A stretch of DNA of 12,608 bases from Collinsella aerofaciens. Its GTDB lineage: Bacteria > Actinomycetota > Coriobacteriia > Coriobacteriales > Coriobacteriaceae. The first letter of the stretch is position 1. Every line of letters begins with the position of its first letter. The notes beneath the pieces were generated by a model, which was given only the letters and a program-made list of their open reading frames with translations, was not told the origin of the DNA and made no database searches. Below are positions 1 to 6,693 of the stretch, in pieces. A program made the translations under genes and the position numbers. Where the stretch lies: contig RQCP01000024.1 of assembly GCA_008668235.1 (NCBI GenBank), forward strand, positions 1-12,608. Reading direction: 5' to 3'.

Positions 1-211
1 AGCAGGCAATGCCGCCCGCGCCATAGATGGGGCAGCACGGTCCCAGCAAAAAGCCGCTGTTGGCAAAGCGCCCGTGGTTGAGCATGGCGCAGACTGTCGA
101 TTCCCATGCCCAGCCGCAGAAACCGTAGAAGGCGAACGAGAGCACCAGCGCCGAAAGCGGACAGGCGGCAAGCGTCGCGCCGTCAAATGCCATGTCGATC
201 GCGGTCCCCAC
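1..211 (-). CDS. Putative ABC transporter permease, CmpB-type membrane protein (5' part only)
   Basis: This is the N-terminal 70 codons of a gene that runs off the left edge. The translation holds a hydrophobic segment (about residues 18-34) followed by FCGWAWES (31-38), NSGFLLGPCCPIYG (51-64) and a glycine-rich stretch. The pattern G-W-x-x-E then R-F-x-N-x-G-F-L-x-G-P-x-C-P-I-Y-G is typical of the ABC_trans_CmpB membrane family (PF06541), whose transport role is largely unproven. I chose GTG at 211 because GGAGAGGG lies about 6 nt upstream; an in-frame ATG at 193 is the alternative and has a weaker site. The start is only 3 nt past the stop of the HD gene upstream on the same strand, so the two are probably translationally coupled. 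The family call is based on motif recall and the C-terminal part cannot be seen. Confidence 0.72.
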   Translation of the reverse strand, partial: MGTAIDMAFDGATLAACPLSALVLSFAFYGFCGWAWESTVCAMLNHGRFANSGFLLGPCCPIYGAGGIAC

Positions 212-214
212 CGT

Positions 215-751
215 CTACCCTCTCCTCTTTTCGCTCGATTCGCCACTCATGCCATCGTCCGCCTCGTCCTTGCGCGGCAGGCGGCCGGCGACCGTCTCGC
301 GCAGCGCACACCATTTATCCGCCAGGCACACAATCCATGCCTCACGACACGTCGGCGGCACCGGCACCAGCGGAAACATATGGCGCGCGATGATATTCCG
401 CTCGCGCGGCGTCAGCTCAAAATCCTCTTCGGCACGCGCCAGGGCAAAAAACGGGTGGCGAAAGCCATGCAGCCGATGGCTTGGGTCGGGATCGTGCCAG
501 TCATAGAGAAAGTAATCGTGTAACAAGGCTCCGCGCAGCAACGAGGCGCGGTCGACAGAGACACCGACGCGGCCCAGGCGCTCGGCAAAGGACAGACTTG
601 CCCGCGCCACCGAGGTCACATGCGTATACACCGTCACATCGCCATGCTGGATAAACTCGCGCGTCAGGTCCAAGCGGCCCGCCTGGGCCAGCTGGCGGGC
701 GGCATAGTCGACCTCGCGCGCGATTTTCTCGACACGAGCGACATCGGACAT
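215..751 (-). CDS. HD domain phosphohydrolase
   Basis: The 178-residue protein has the metal-binding signature of the HD superfamily: H44 in YTHVTSVAR, the HD pair H78-D79 in ALLHDYFLYDW, H99, H124 in IIARHMFPL and D145 in LADKWCAL. Such proteins hydrolyse phosphate esters of nucleotides or similar small molecules in the cytoplasm; the substrate here is unknown. The reading frame is open further upstream to 823, but ATG 751 is preferred because AAGGAGA lies 4 nt before it and the upstream residues look non-coding. The C-terminus (from about residue 160) is polar and probably disordered. It is the first gene of a tight minus-strand pair with the CmpB-type membrane protein. No membrane segment or signal peptide is visible. 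Confidence 0.85.
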   Translation of the reverse strand: MSDVARVEKIAREVDYAARQLAQAGRLDLTREFIQHGDVTVYTHVTSVARASLSFAERLGRVGVSVDRASLLRGALLHDYFLYDWHDPDPSHRLHGFRHPFFALARAEEDFELTPRERNIIARHMFPLVPVPPTCREAWIVCLADKWCALRETVAGRLPRKDEADDGMSGESSEKRRG

Positions 752-840
752 GCTGTCTCCTTCCAGCGACTCACGGCGACAAGCCGCGGCCTGTGCACAA
801 TCGATAAAAACATCATGGAACATATCAGTATGGCATCGGA

Positions 841-852
841 CAAAACGTTTTG
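841..852. promoter_or_regulatory. 12-bp perfect palindrome in a divergent intergenic region
   Basis: CAAAACGTTTTG is a perfect dyad lying in the 228-nt gap between the divergent HD gene (start 751) and DXS-like gene (start 980). Its position suits an operator that could act on both genes, but no regulator is encoded nearby and no second copy was seen in the window. A direct repeat GTGCCGGC (928-935 and 943-950) lies closer to the DXS-like start. I could not find a convincing -35/-10 pair for either gene in this gap. Confidence 0.3.
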
Positions 853-979
853 CCCCACCAGTTGGCGAATTACCGCGCCGCCGTCACATATCAAACGCCA
901 AAATGTGCGAGACTGTCTTGTGCAATTGTGCCGGCCAAGGGAGTGCCGGCGCACGATTCGCATGGAGTAACCCACAACG

Positions 980-2761
980 ATGCTGCTTACGCAAACGACA
1001 ACGCCCGAGGACGTCAAGGCTCTCGACCGCGCCGAGCTTCCGCTGCTCTGCGGCGAGATCCGTCAGGCAATCCTCGAAAGCTCCGCCGCCGTCGGCGGGC
1101 ACGTTGCCCCCAACTTGGGCGTCGTTGAGCTTACGGTTGCGCTTCATCGCGTGTTTAACTCCCCCACCGACAAAATTGTCTTTGACGTTTCGCACCAGAC
1201 CTACGCCCACAAGGCGCTGACGGGGCGCGCGTACACTTATATCGATCCGGAGCGTTATGGTGAGGCTTCTGGCTTTGCCAATCCCGACGAGTCCGAGCAC
1301 GACCTGTTCGCCATGGGCCATACCTCCACGTCGGTGAGCCTGGGCTGCGGCCTTGCCCACGCGCGCGACCTGGCGGGTGACGCGTACAACGTCATTACCA
1401 TCATTGGCGACGGTTCGCTTTCGGGCGGCCTGGCGTTTGAGGGCTTTAACAACGCCGCCGAGCTCGACAGCAACCTGATCATCATCGTCAATGACAACGA
1501 CCAGTCCATTGCCGAGAACCATGGTGGCCTGTATCGCAATCTGGCCGAGCTGCGCGCCAGCAACGGCGCCTGTGAGCGCAACGTTTTCCGCGCGATGGGG
1601 CTCGATTACCGCTATCTGGACGCCGGTAACGATGTGTTGGTCCTCGTCGACGCGCTGCAGGAGCTGCGCGACATCGACCACCCCATCGTGCTGCACGTCT
1701 CGACCGCCAAGGGCAAGGGCTTTGAGCCAGCCCAAAACGACCCCGAGCGCTGGCATCACGTAGGCCCCTTTGACATGGCGACCGGCCGCAAGCTCTGCCC
1801 GGGCCATCCGAGCGAGCCTGCGCCGCGCACCTATGCCGACATTACGGGCGAGGCGCTCAGCGCCGCCATCGAGCGCGATCCGCAGGTCGTGGGCATCACA
1901 GCCGCCACGCCCTACATCATGGGCTTTACACCCGAGCTTCGCGCCGCGGCAGGTAAGCAGTTTGTCGACGTGGGCATTGCCGAGGAACACGCCGTGACCT
2001 TTGCCACGGCGCTTGCGCGCTCGGGCGCCAAGCCAGTCTTTGGTGTGTACGGCACGTTTTTGCAGCGCGCCTACGACGAGCTGTGGCACGACCTGTGCCT
2101 CAACGATGCCCCCGCAACCATCTTGGTGTTTGGCGCGTCGATCTTTGGCACCACATCCGAGACGCACCTCTCGTTCTTCGATATTTCCATGCTGGGCGCT
2201 CTTCCCAACATGCGCTACCTAGCGCCGGCCTGCATGGAGGAATATCTGTCCATGCTGAGCTGGTCGCTCGACCATCGCGAGCATCCCGTGGCAATCCGCG
2301 TACCGGGCATCGGCCTGGTGAGCCGTCCCGACCTTGCACCCGCCGAAGACACCGACTACAGCGCCGTTCGCTACAACGTGGTGCGCCAGGGTCGCGACGT
2401 TGCCGTGCTCGCACTTGGCGATTTCTTTGAGCTGGGCGAGCGCGTGGCAAACCGCTTGGCCGCCGAGTACGGCATCGAGGCCACACTCGTCAACCCTCGC
2501 TTTGCAACCGAGCTTGACCGCGAGTTCCTCGACAGTCTTGCCGCCGAGCATCGCGTTGTCGTCACCCTCGAAGACGGCATCTTGGACGGCGGCTGGGGCG
2601 AGCGCGTGGCATGTTATCTGGCATGCACGCCCGTGCGCACGCGCACCTTCGGCATCGCCAAGGGCTTCCCCGACCGCTACGATCCCAACGAGCTGTTGGC
2701 TCAGAACGGCATGACGGTCGAGAACATGGCCGCCGAAGCCGTAAGGCTACTCAACGAGTAA
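980..2761 (+). CDS. 1-deoxy-D-xylulose-5-phosphate synthase family (DXS-like) thiamine-diphosphate enzyme
   Basis: This 593-residue protein matches DXS along its whole length (E. coli Dxs is 620). It has GGH (39-41), DVSHQTYAHKALTG (69-82), GHTSTS (113-118), the ThDP/Mg motif GDGSLSGG...NDND (143-174), the catalytic-Glu motif DVGIAEEHAV (330-339, E335) and YGTFLQRAYD (357-366). In ungapped alignment to E. coli, Y392, R398 and H431 are kept as Y357, R363 and H396. R420 becomes G385, D427 becomes T392 and R478 becomes G443. R420 and R478 contribute to glyceraldehyde-3-phosphate binding in true DXS, so this shorter form may use a different acceptor. A database would probably label it dxs. GGAG lies 13 nt before the ATG, a long spacing; the N-terminal residues still fit the family start. 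It appears to be a single-gene unit, with no other isoprenoid (MEP) gene beside it. Confidence 0.82.
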   Translation: MLLTQTTTPEDVKALDRAELPLLCGEIRQAILESSAAVGGHVAPNLGVVELTVALHRVFNSPTDKIVFDVSHQTYAHKALTGRAYTYIDPERYGEASGFANPDESEHDLFAMGHTSTSVSLGCGLAHARDLAGDAYNVITIIGDGSLSGGLAFEGFNNAAELDSNLIIIVNDNDQSIAENHGGLYRNLAELRASNGACERNVFRAMGLDYRYLDAGNDVLVLVDALQELRDIDHPIVLHVSTAKGKGFEPAQNDPERWHHVGPFDMATGRKLCPGHPSEPAPRTYADITGEALSAAIERDPQVVGITAATPYIMGFTPELRAAAGKQFVDVGIAEEHAVTFATALARSGAKPVFGVYGTFLQRAYDELWHDLCLNDAPATILVFGASIFGTTSETHLSFFDISMLGALPNMRYLAPACMEEYLSMLSWSLDHREHPVAIRVPGIGLVSRPDLAPAEDTDYSAVRYNVVRQGRDVAVLALGDFFELGERVANRLAAEYGIEATLVNPRFATELDREFLDSLAAEHRVVVTLEDGILDGGWGERVACYLACTPVRTRTFGIAKGFPDRYDPNELLAQNGMTVENMAAEAVRLLNE

Positions 2762-2799
2762 AAAACCTCCGCAAGGGAAGCACCCCTGCGGAGGTTTTT
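2762..2799 (+). terminator. Rho-independent terminator after the DXS-like gene
   Basis: A perfect 12-bp stem (2762-2773 with 2787-2798, core CCTCCGCA/TGCGGAGG) starts right after the TAA stop and ends in TTTTT. The 13-nt loop can form three more pairs (GGG 2775-2777 with CCC 2783-2785). Confidence 0.93.
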
Positions 2800-2815
2800 G
2801 TTTTCGCGGCGCGAT

Positions 2816-3035
2816 TATCTCGATCCGTAACATCTATGGCTCGAATTCCCGTCTAACTGTTACAGATCTAGACAAGACGTCTTAGTCCCTGACCTTTGTC
2901 TCAATCTGTAACAGATAGAGACCTTTTGGCCGTCCAGATGTTACAGATTGAGACATTCGAATTCCCCTGAAGAGAAAATCTCGATCTGTAACAGTTAGAA
3001 CCCATTTCCTCGTCTACCTGTTACAGATTGAGACA
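2816..3035. repeat. Array of six alternating 17-nt repeats forming three long hairpins
   Basis: The motif TGTCTCAATCTGTAACA occurs six times in strictly alternating orientation: 2816-2832 (+), 2858-2874 (-), 2897-2913 (+), 2939-2955 (-), 2977-2993 (+) and 3019-3035 (-). The arms at 2897 and 2939 are perfect inverted copies; the other pairs match at about 14 of 17 positions. Gaps between arms are 25, 22, 25, 21 and 25 nt, so motif centres fall every 38-42 nt. Within each pair the inner flanks are also partly complementary (TAGA facing TCTA), so each unit of 57-59 nt can fold as one long hairpin with a short loop. TCGAATTCCC occurs in the loop of unit 1 (2841-2850) and again between units 2 and 3 (2957-2966). 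No coding frame explains the conservation. It may be a REP/MITE-like element or an array of protein-binding sites; function unknown. Confidence 0.85.
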
Positions 3036-3070
3036 AAGCAGCGAGGCAGGCCGTCACATCTGCAAGAACC

Positions 3071-3098
3071 ACCACGAAGGTGCCTGTCCCTTTTTGGT
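3071..3098. repeat. REP-like imperfect hairpin with GGTGCCTGTCCC core
   Basis: ACCACGAAGG (3071-3080) pairs at 8 of 10 positions with CCTTTTTGGT (3089-3098) around an 8-nt loop. The core GGTGCCTGTCCC resembles short palindromic elements scattered through many bacterial genomes and often linked to REP-associated tyrosine transposases; that link is recalled knowledge, and no such transposase is encoded in this window. It lies between the hairpin array and the promoter of the transporter operon. Confidence 0.5.
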
Positions 3099-3144
3099 AG
3101 GTAGAATAACCCATAAGGTAAGTATGTTTCTGAGTTATTTCGTG

Positions 3145-3174
3145 TTGACCCATTTGAGCGCGATGGGGTATAAC
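3145..3174 (+). promoter_or_regulatory. Sigma70-type promoter for the ABC transporter operon
   Basis: TTGACC (3145-3150) and TATAAC (3169-3174) are separated by 18 nt, a close match to the housekeeping consensus. Transcription would start near 3181, leaving a leader of about 37 nt before the ATG at 3218. It follows the repeat-rich stretch directly and is the only strong promoter seen upstream of the transporter genes. Confidence 0.75.
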
Positions 3175-3217
3175 TCTACTCAACCGCTAGGGATTTTATT
3201 GAGAAAGGTGTTCTACC

Positions 3218-4213
3218 ATGAGCAAGAACCTCTCCCAGCAGGTCGTTCTCGACCGCCGCGGCTTTGTCGCCGCCACCTTCGCAACCGTCGCCGGCCTTGG
3301 TCTTGCCGGCTGCTCCGACACCAGCGCCGAGGCCGACAAGGGTTCCGCCGCCGGCTCTTCCAAGAGCTCCAATGATACCGAAGCTTCCACCACGCTCGAC
3401 GCCAAGGCATTCGACAAGCTCGTCGACAACGGCCCCAAGGCCGATGACGATGCCATCGCCGCCAGCACCTGGGCCACGGCCGTCAAGGACGCCGGCGTCT
3501 TTAAGATCGGTGGCGTTCAGACTTCCACACTCTTCTCCCTCCTCAACGAGAAAGACGGCCAGACCCGCGGCTTCGATGCCGGCATCGCGCAGCTTCTGTC
3601 CAACTACATCTTGGGCGAGAACAAGGTCGAGATCACCCAGGTGACCTCGGACACGCGCGAGTCCGTCCTGCAGAACGGCCAGGTCGACGCTGTCTTTGCC
3701 ACCTACACCATCACTGACGAGCGCAAGAAGCTCGTCTCCTTTGCCGGCCCCTACTACTACACCCAGCAGGCCATCCTGGTGCTCGCTGACAACGATGACA
3801 TCAAGAGCGTCGACGACCTGGCCGACAAGAACGTTGCCGTCCAGTCCGGCTCCAACGGCCCCGCCATCCTGGAGGAGTTCGCCCCCAAGGCCAGCCAGCA
3901 GGAGTTCAAGACCGACGAGGAGGCCCGTCAAGCACTCCAGCAGGGCCGCGTTGACGCCTACGTCATCGATAACAACATGCAGCAGAGCGCCCTGGTCCGC
4001 GAGCCCGGCAAGTACAAGATCGCCGGCAAGCCCTTCGGCAGCAAGGAGCCCTATGGCATTGGCCTGCCGCTCGAATCCGACGGTGTCGCCTTTGTCAACG
4101 ACTTCCTTAAGAAGATTGAGGACGATGGCACCTGGACCGAGCTGTGGCAGATCTGCATCGGCGACCGTACGGGCGACACCAATGTTCCCGAGCTGCCCGA
4201 GATCGGCGCCTAG
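3218..4213 (+). CDS. Amino-acid ABC transporter substrate-binding lipoprotein (family 3, glutamate-type)
   Basis: The 331-residue precursor begins with twin arginines R13-R14 before FVAATFATVAGLGLAGC, whose LAGC lipobox puts the lipidated cysteine at C32. It is therefore probably a Tat-exported lipoprotein tethered to the outer face of the membrane. A Ser/Asp/Lys-rich linker (about 33-60) follows. The family 3 solute-binding fold is seen in KIGGVQTSTL, RGFDAGIAQLLS, VDAVFATYTITDERKK and VSFAGPYYYTQQAILV. The block YTITDERKK...FAGPYY is typical of actinobacterial GluB-like glutamate/aspartate binders, so an acidic or polar amino acid, or a related compound, is the likely ligand. GAAAGG precedes the ATG by about 8 nt. 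It is the first gene of the importer operon, behind its own promoter. Confidence 0.9.
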   Translation: MSKNLSQQVVLDRRGFVAATFATVAGLGLAGCSDTSAEADKGSAAGSSKSSNDTEASTTLDAKAFDKLVDNGPKADDDAIAASTWATAVKDAGVFKIGGVQTSTLFSLLNEKDGQTRGFDAGIAQLLSNYILGENKVEITQVTSDTRESVLQNGQVDAVFATYTITDERKKLVSFAGPYYYTQQAILVLADNDDIKSVDDLADKNVAVQSGSNGPAILEEFAPKASQQEFKTDEEARQALQQGRVDAYVIDNNMQQSALVREPGKYKIAGKPFGSKEPYGIGLPLESDGVAFVNDFLKKIEDDGTWTELWQICIGDRTGDTNVPELPEIGA

Positions 4214-4301
4214 GCAGCGAGCCTGGTAACGGCCGCAACGAAACCATACGGAAACGCATGATGCGCTTTATTGCGGTAAACTGTTTCCTCACTGAGTTGT
4301 C

Positions 4302-4330
4302 GGGGCTTCCGTACACACGGGAGCCCCTTT
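4302..4330 (+). terminator. Intercistronic hairpin between binding protein and permease genes
   Basis: GGGGCTTCCGT (4302-4312) pairs with ACGGGAGCCCC (4317-4327) through 11 bp including one G-T pair, with loop ACAC, followed by TTTCCTT. It sits in the 138-nt gap before the first permease. The weak T tract suggests partial termination or protection of the upstream message, which would give more binding protein than membrane subunits, as is usual in ABC importers. Upstream in the same gap, CCGCAA (4233-4238) can pair with TTGCGG (4271-4276) around the dyad CGCATGATGCG (4255-4265). Confidence 0.65.
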
Positions 4331-4351
4331 CCTTATCGGCAGGAGGTCCGC

Positions 4352-5011
4352 ATGAGTCTCTCCGAACTCTGGTCGCTCTATGGCCAGAACTATATCGACG
4401 CGCTGCTAGCGACCTGGGGCATGACGCTTGAGTCGTTTGCCATCGCCATGGTGCTGGCCGTCGCCGTCACCGTGATGCGCGTGTCGCCGCTCAAGCCGCT
4501 GCGCGTCTTTGGCGACCTGTATGTCCAGGTCTTCCGTAACATCCCCGGCATCGCGCTGCTCATCATCGTCGTCTACGCACTGCCGCCGCTCAAGGTCGTC
4601 CTGCCCTACCGCACCTGCGTTATCGTCGCCACGGTCCTCTTGGGCTCGGCCTTTGGCTCCGAGAACTTTATGAGCGGCATCAACACCGTCGGCGTCGGTC
4701 AGGTCGAAGCCGCACGTTCGCTCGGCATGAGTTTCAGCCGTATCCTCGCCAAGATCGTGATTCCGCAGGCGCTGCGCTCGAGCGTGTTGCCCATGACCAA
4801 CCTCTTTATCGCCGTCATGCTCACCACCGCACTCGGCAGCCAGGTGCCGCTTAAACCGCAGGAGCTCACCGGCGTGGTGAGCTACATCAACACGCGCTCG
4901 CTCGGCGGCGTCGCCGCGTTCTTTATCTCGGCGCTCGGCTACCTGGGCACAGCCTTTGTGGTGAGCCACATTGGCAACCACATCGATAAGAAGGTGAGGA
5001 TCCTCCGATGA
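4352..5011 (+). CDS. Amino-acid ABC transporter permease (GluC-like)
   Basis: A 219-residue inner-membrane subunit of the polar amino-acid family (His/Glu/Gln/Arg type). Hydrophobic segments lie at about 22-43, 63-80, 86-103, 146-163 and 184-206. The cytoplasmic EAA loop that docks on the ATPase is VGQVEAARSLGMSFSRILAK (115-134) followed by IVIPQALR. FRNIPGIALL (61-70) matches the conserved F-R-x-x-P stretch of the family. AGGAGGT a few bases before the ATG is a near-perfect ribosome-binding site. The stop overlaps the next start by ATGA, so the two permeases are translationally coupled and probably form the heterodimeric channel. Confidence 0.9.
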   Translation: MSLSELWSLYGQNYIDALLATWGMTLESFAIAMVLAVAVTVMRVSPLKPLRVFGDLYVQVFRNIPGIALLIIVVYALPPLKVVLPYRTCVIVATVLLGSAFGSENFMSGINTVGVGQVEAARSLGMSFSRILAKIVIPQALRSSVLPMTNLFIAVMLTTALGSQVPLKPQELTGVVSYINTRSLGGVAAFFISALGYLGTAFVVSHIGNHIDKKVRILR

Positions 5012-5841
5012 GCAAGCACTCCTCCCCTGCGCTTACCATGCGCGATGCGCTCTACGAGGCTCCCGGCCCCAAGATGCGCGCCAAGATTCGCATCGGCACC
5101 GCCATCTCACTCGTCGCCGTGGCCGCGCTCGTCGTCCTGGTACTGCAGCGCTTTTATGTGACCGGTCAGCTTTCGGTCCACTATTGGTATTTCTTTACGC
5201 ACCTCACCACCTGGAAGTTCTTACTTGCGGGTTTTGAAGGCACCGTTAAAGTCGCACTCACCGCCGGCGTCATTGCACTGGTACTGGGCTTAGCTCTTAT
5301 GCTCGGCCGTACCAGCGGCATCAAGCCATTGCAACTGGCCTGCCGCGTGCTCACCGACTTTTTCCGTGGCGTGCCGAGCCTGCTGTTCATCTACTTCTTC
5401 TTTTTGGTGCTGCCTCAGTACAAGATTGCGCTGCCGTCGTTTTGGATGCTCACGCTCCCCGTCGCGCTCGCTGCAGCCGGCGTGCTTGCCGAGATCTTCC
5501 GTGCCGGCGTCAACGCCGTGCCGCGTGGCCAGGTCGAGGCGGCCCAGGCGCTCGGTCTCTCCAAGGCTAAAATCACCTTTAAAATCGTGTTGCCGCAGGC
5601 GATTCGGTTTATCATTCCGTCGTTGATTTCGCAGCTTGTGGTCGTAGTCAAAGACACCACCGTCGCCTATGTGGTGAGCTATCCCGACCTGATGCAAAAT
5701 GCCCGCGTGCTCATTACCAACTACGACGCTCTCGTGTCGGTCTACCTGGTAATCGCGGTCATCTACATCCTCATCAACGTCGCGATTAACAAGGCCGCTG
5801 TCTATGTTTCGCACAAAACCGGCGCGACCATCATCCGCTAA
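5008..5841 (+). CDS. Amino-acid ABC transporter permease (GluD-like)
   Basis: A 277-residue second permease, larger than the first because of a cytoplasmic N-terminus of about 30 residues before the first membrane segment (31-47). Further hydrophobic stretches are at about 72-100, 122-136, 147-165, 202-225 and 243-262. The family motif FFRGVPSLLFIYFFF (118-132) and the EAA loop GQVEAAQALGLSKAKITFKI (174-193) then VLPQAIR are clear. It starts inside the previous gene's stop (ATGA at 5008-5011), so it relies on coupled translation. With the first permease it should form the transmembrane pore served by the binding protein and ATPase on either side of the operon. Confidence 0.9.
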   Translation: MSKHSSPALTMRDALYEAPGPKMRAKIRIGTAISLVAVAALVVLVLQRFYVTGQLSVHYWYFFTHLTTWKFLLAGFEGTVKVALTAGVIALVLGLALMLGRTSGIKPLQLACRVLTDFFRGVPSLLFIYFFFLVLPQYKIALPSFWMLTLPVALAAAGVLAEIFRAGVNAVPRGQVEAAQALGLSKAKITFKIVLPQAIRFIIPSLISQLVVVVKDTTVAYVVSYPDLMQNARVLITNYDALVSVYLVIAVIYILINVAINKAAVYVSHKTGATIIR

Positions 5842-5877
5842 CGCTTTACCATTTCGAGTCATAAGGAGCCGAGCACC

Positions 5878-6642
5878 ATGGCACAGAGCACCTCTACCAC
5901 CGGCAATCAGCCGCTGATCGAGCTCAGACACGTCGATAAGCACTATGGCGACCTGCACGTCCTCAACGACATCAATCTCTCGGTCGACCGCGGCGAGGTC
6001 GTCGTTGTAATCGGTCCCTCGGGCTCGGGCAAGTCGACCATGTGCCGCACCATCAACCGCCTGGAAACCATCGACTCGGGCGAGATCCTCATCGAAGGCG
6101 AGCCCCTGCCGCAAGAAGGCAAGGACCTTGCCCGCATGCGCGCCGAACTGGGCATGGTGTTCCAACAGTTCAACCTGTTTGCACATATGACGGTGCTGCA
6201 GAACGTCATGCTGGGACCGGTCGATGTGCTGGGTGTCTCCAAAGACGAGGCCCGCGAGCGCGCCATGGACCTGCTGGGCCGCGTGGGTGTGGCCGAGCAG
6301 GCCGATAAGGTGCCCGCACAGCTCTCGGGCGGCCAGCAACAGCGCGTAGCCATCGCCCGCTCGCTTGCCATGCAGCCCAAGGCCATGCTTTTTGACGAGC
6401 CCACGAGCGCCCTTGATCCCGAGATGATCAACGAGGTGCTCGAGGTCATGGTTCGCCTGGCGCAGCAGGGCATGACGATGATCGTCATCACGCACGAGAT
6501 GAACTTTGCCCGCCGCGTGGCCGACCGCGTCGTCTTTATGGCCGACGGCCAGATCGTGGAAACCGGCACGCCCGACGAGTTCTTCGACCATCCCCAGACC
6601 AAGCGCGCCCAGGACTTCCTCAACTCCATCAAGGGTCACTAG
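5878..6642 (+). CDS. Amino-acid ABC transporter ATP-binding protein (GlnQ/GluA-like)
   Basis: The 254-residue cytoplasmic ATPase has all nucleotide-binding motifs: Walker A GPSGSGKST (46-54), Q-loop FQQFNLF (95-101), signature LSGGQQQRVAIARSLA (149-164), Walker B AMLFDEP (169-175) with D173-E174, D-loop SALD (177-180) and switch histidine H206 in ITHEM. FQQFNLFAHMTVLQNVMLGP is characteristic of polar amino-acid importers (GlnQ, HisP, GluA). It is about the family's usual 240-255 residues and looks intact. AAGGAG lies 9 nt before the ATG. It completes the importer set of binding protein, two permeases and ATPase. The following C26 gene starts 51 nt downstream with no terminator between. Confidence 0.93.
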   Translation: MAQSTSTTGNQPLIELRHVDKHYGDLHVLNDINLSVDRGEVVVVIGPSGSGKSTMCRTINRLETIDSGEILIEGEPLPQEGKDLARMRAELGMVFQQFNLFAHMTVLQNVMLGPVDVLGVSKDEARERAMDLLGRVGVAEQADKVPAQLSGGQQQRVAIARSLAMQPKAMLFDEPTSALDPEMINEVLEVMVRLAQQGMTMIVITHEMNFARRVADRVVFMADGQIVETGTPDEFFDHPQTKRAQDFLNSIKGH

Positions 6643-6693
6643 CCAGACCGCCCACCCGCCAGCCATGCCCATCCAAACTCGAAAGTTACACCT

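Noticed and set aside
752..823. N-terminal extension of the HD protein to ATG 823
   Set aside because: AAGGAGA sits just before ATG 751 and the extension shows no domain sense.
884..2167. 427-codon open frame antisense to the DXS-like gene
   Set aside because: High-GC shadow: its codons mirror the conserved DXS frame, it has no recognisable domain, and the sense gene matches a family along its whole length.
2816..3035. CRISPR array
   Set aside because: Copies alternate in orientation and form pairs that fold on themselves; spacers of 21-25 nt are too short, and no cas gene is present.
3176..3931. 251-codon minus-strand frame over the binding protein gene
   Set aside because: Leu/Gly/Val-rich translation is the mirror of the binding protein; no start signal or domain.
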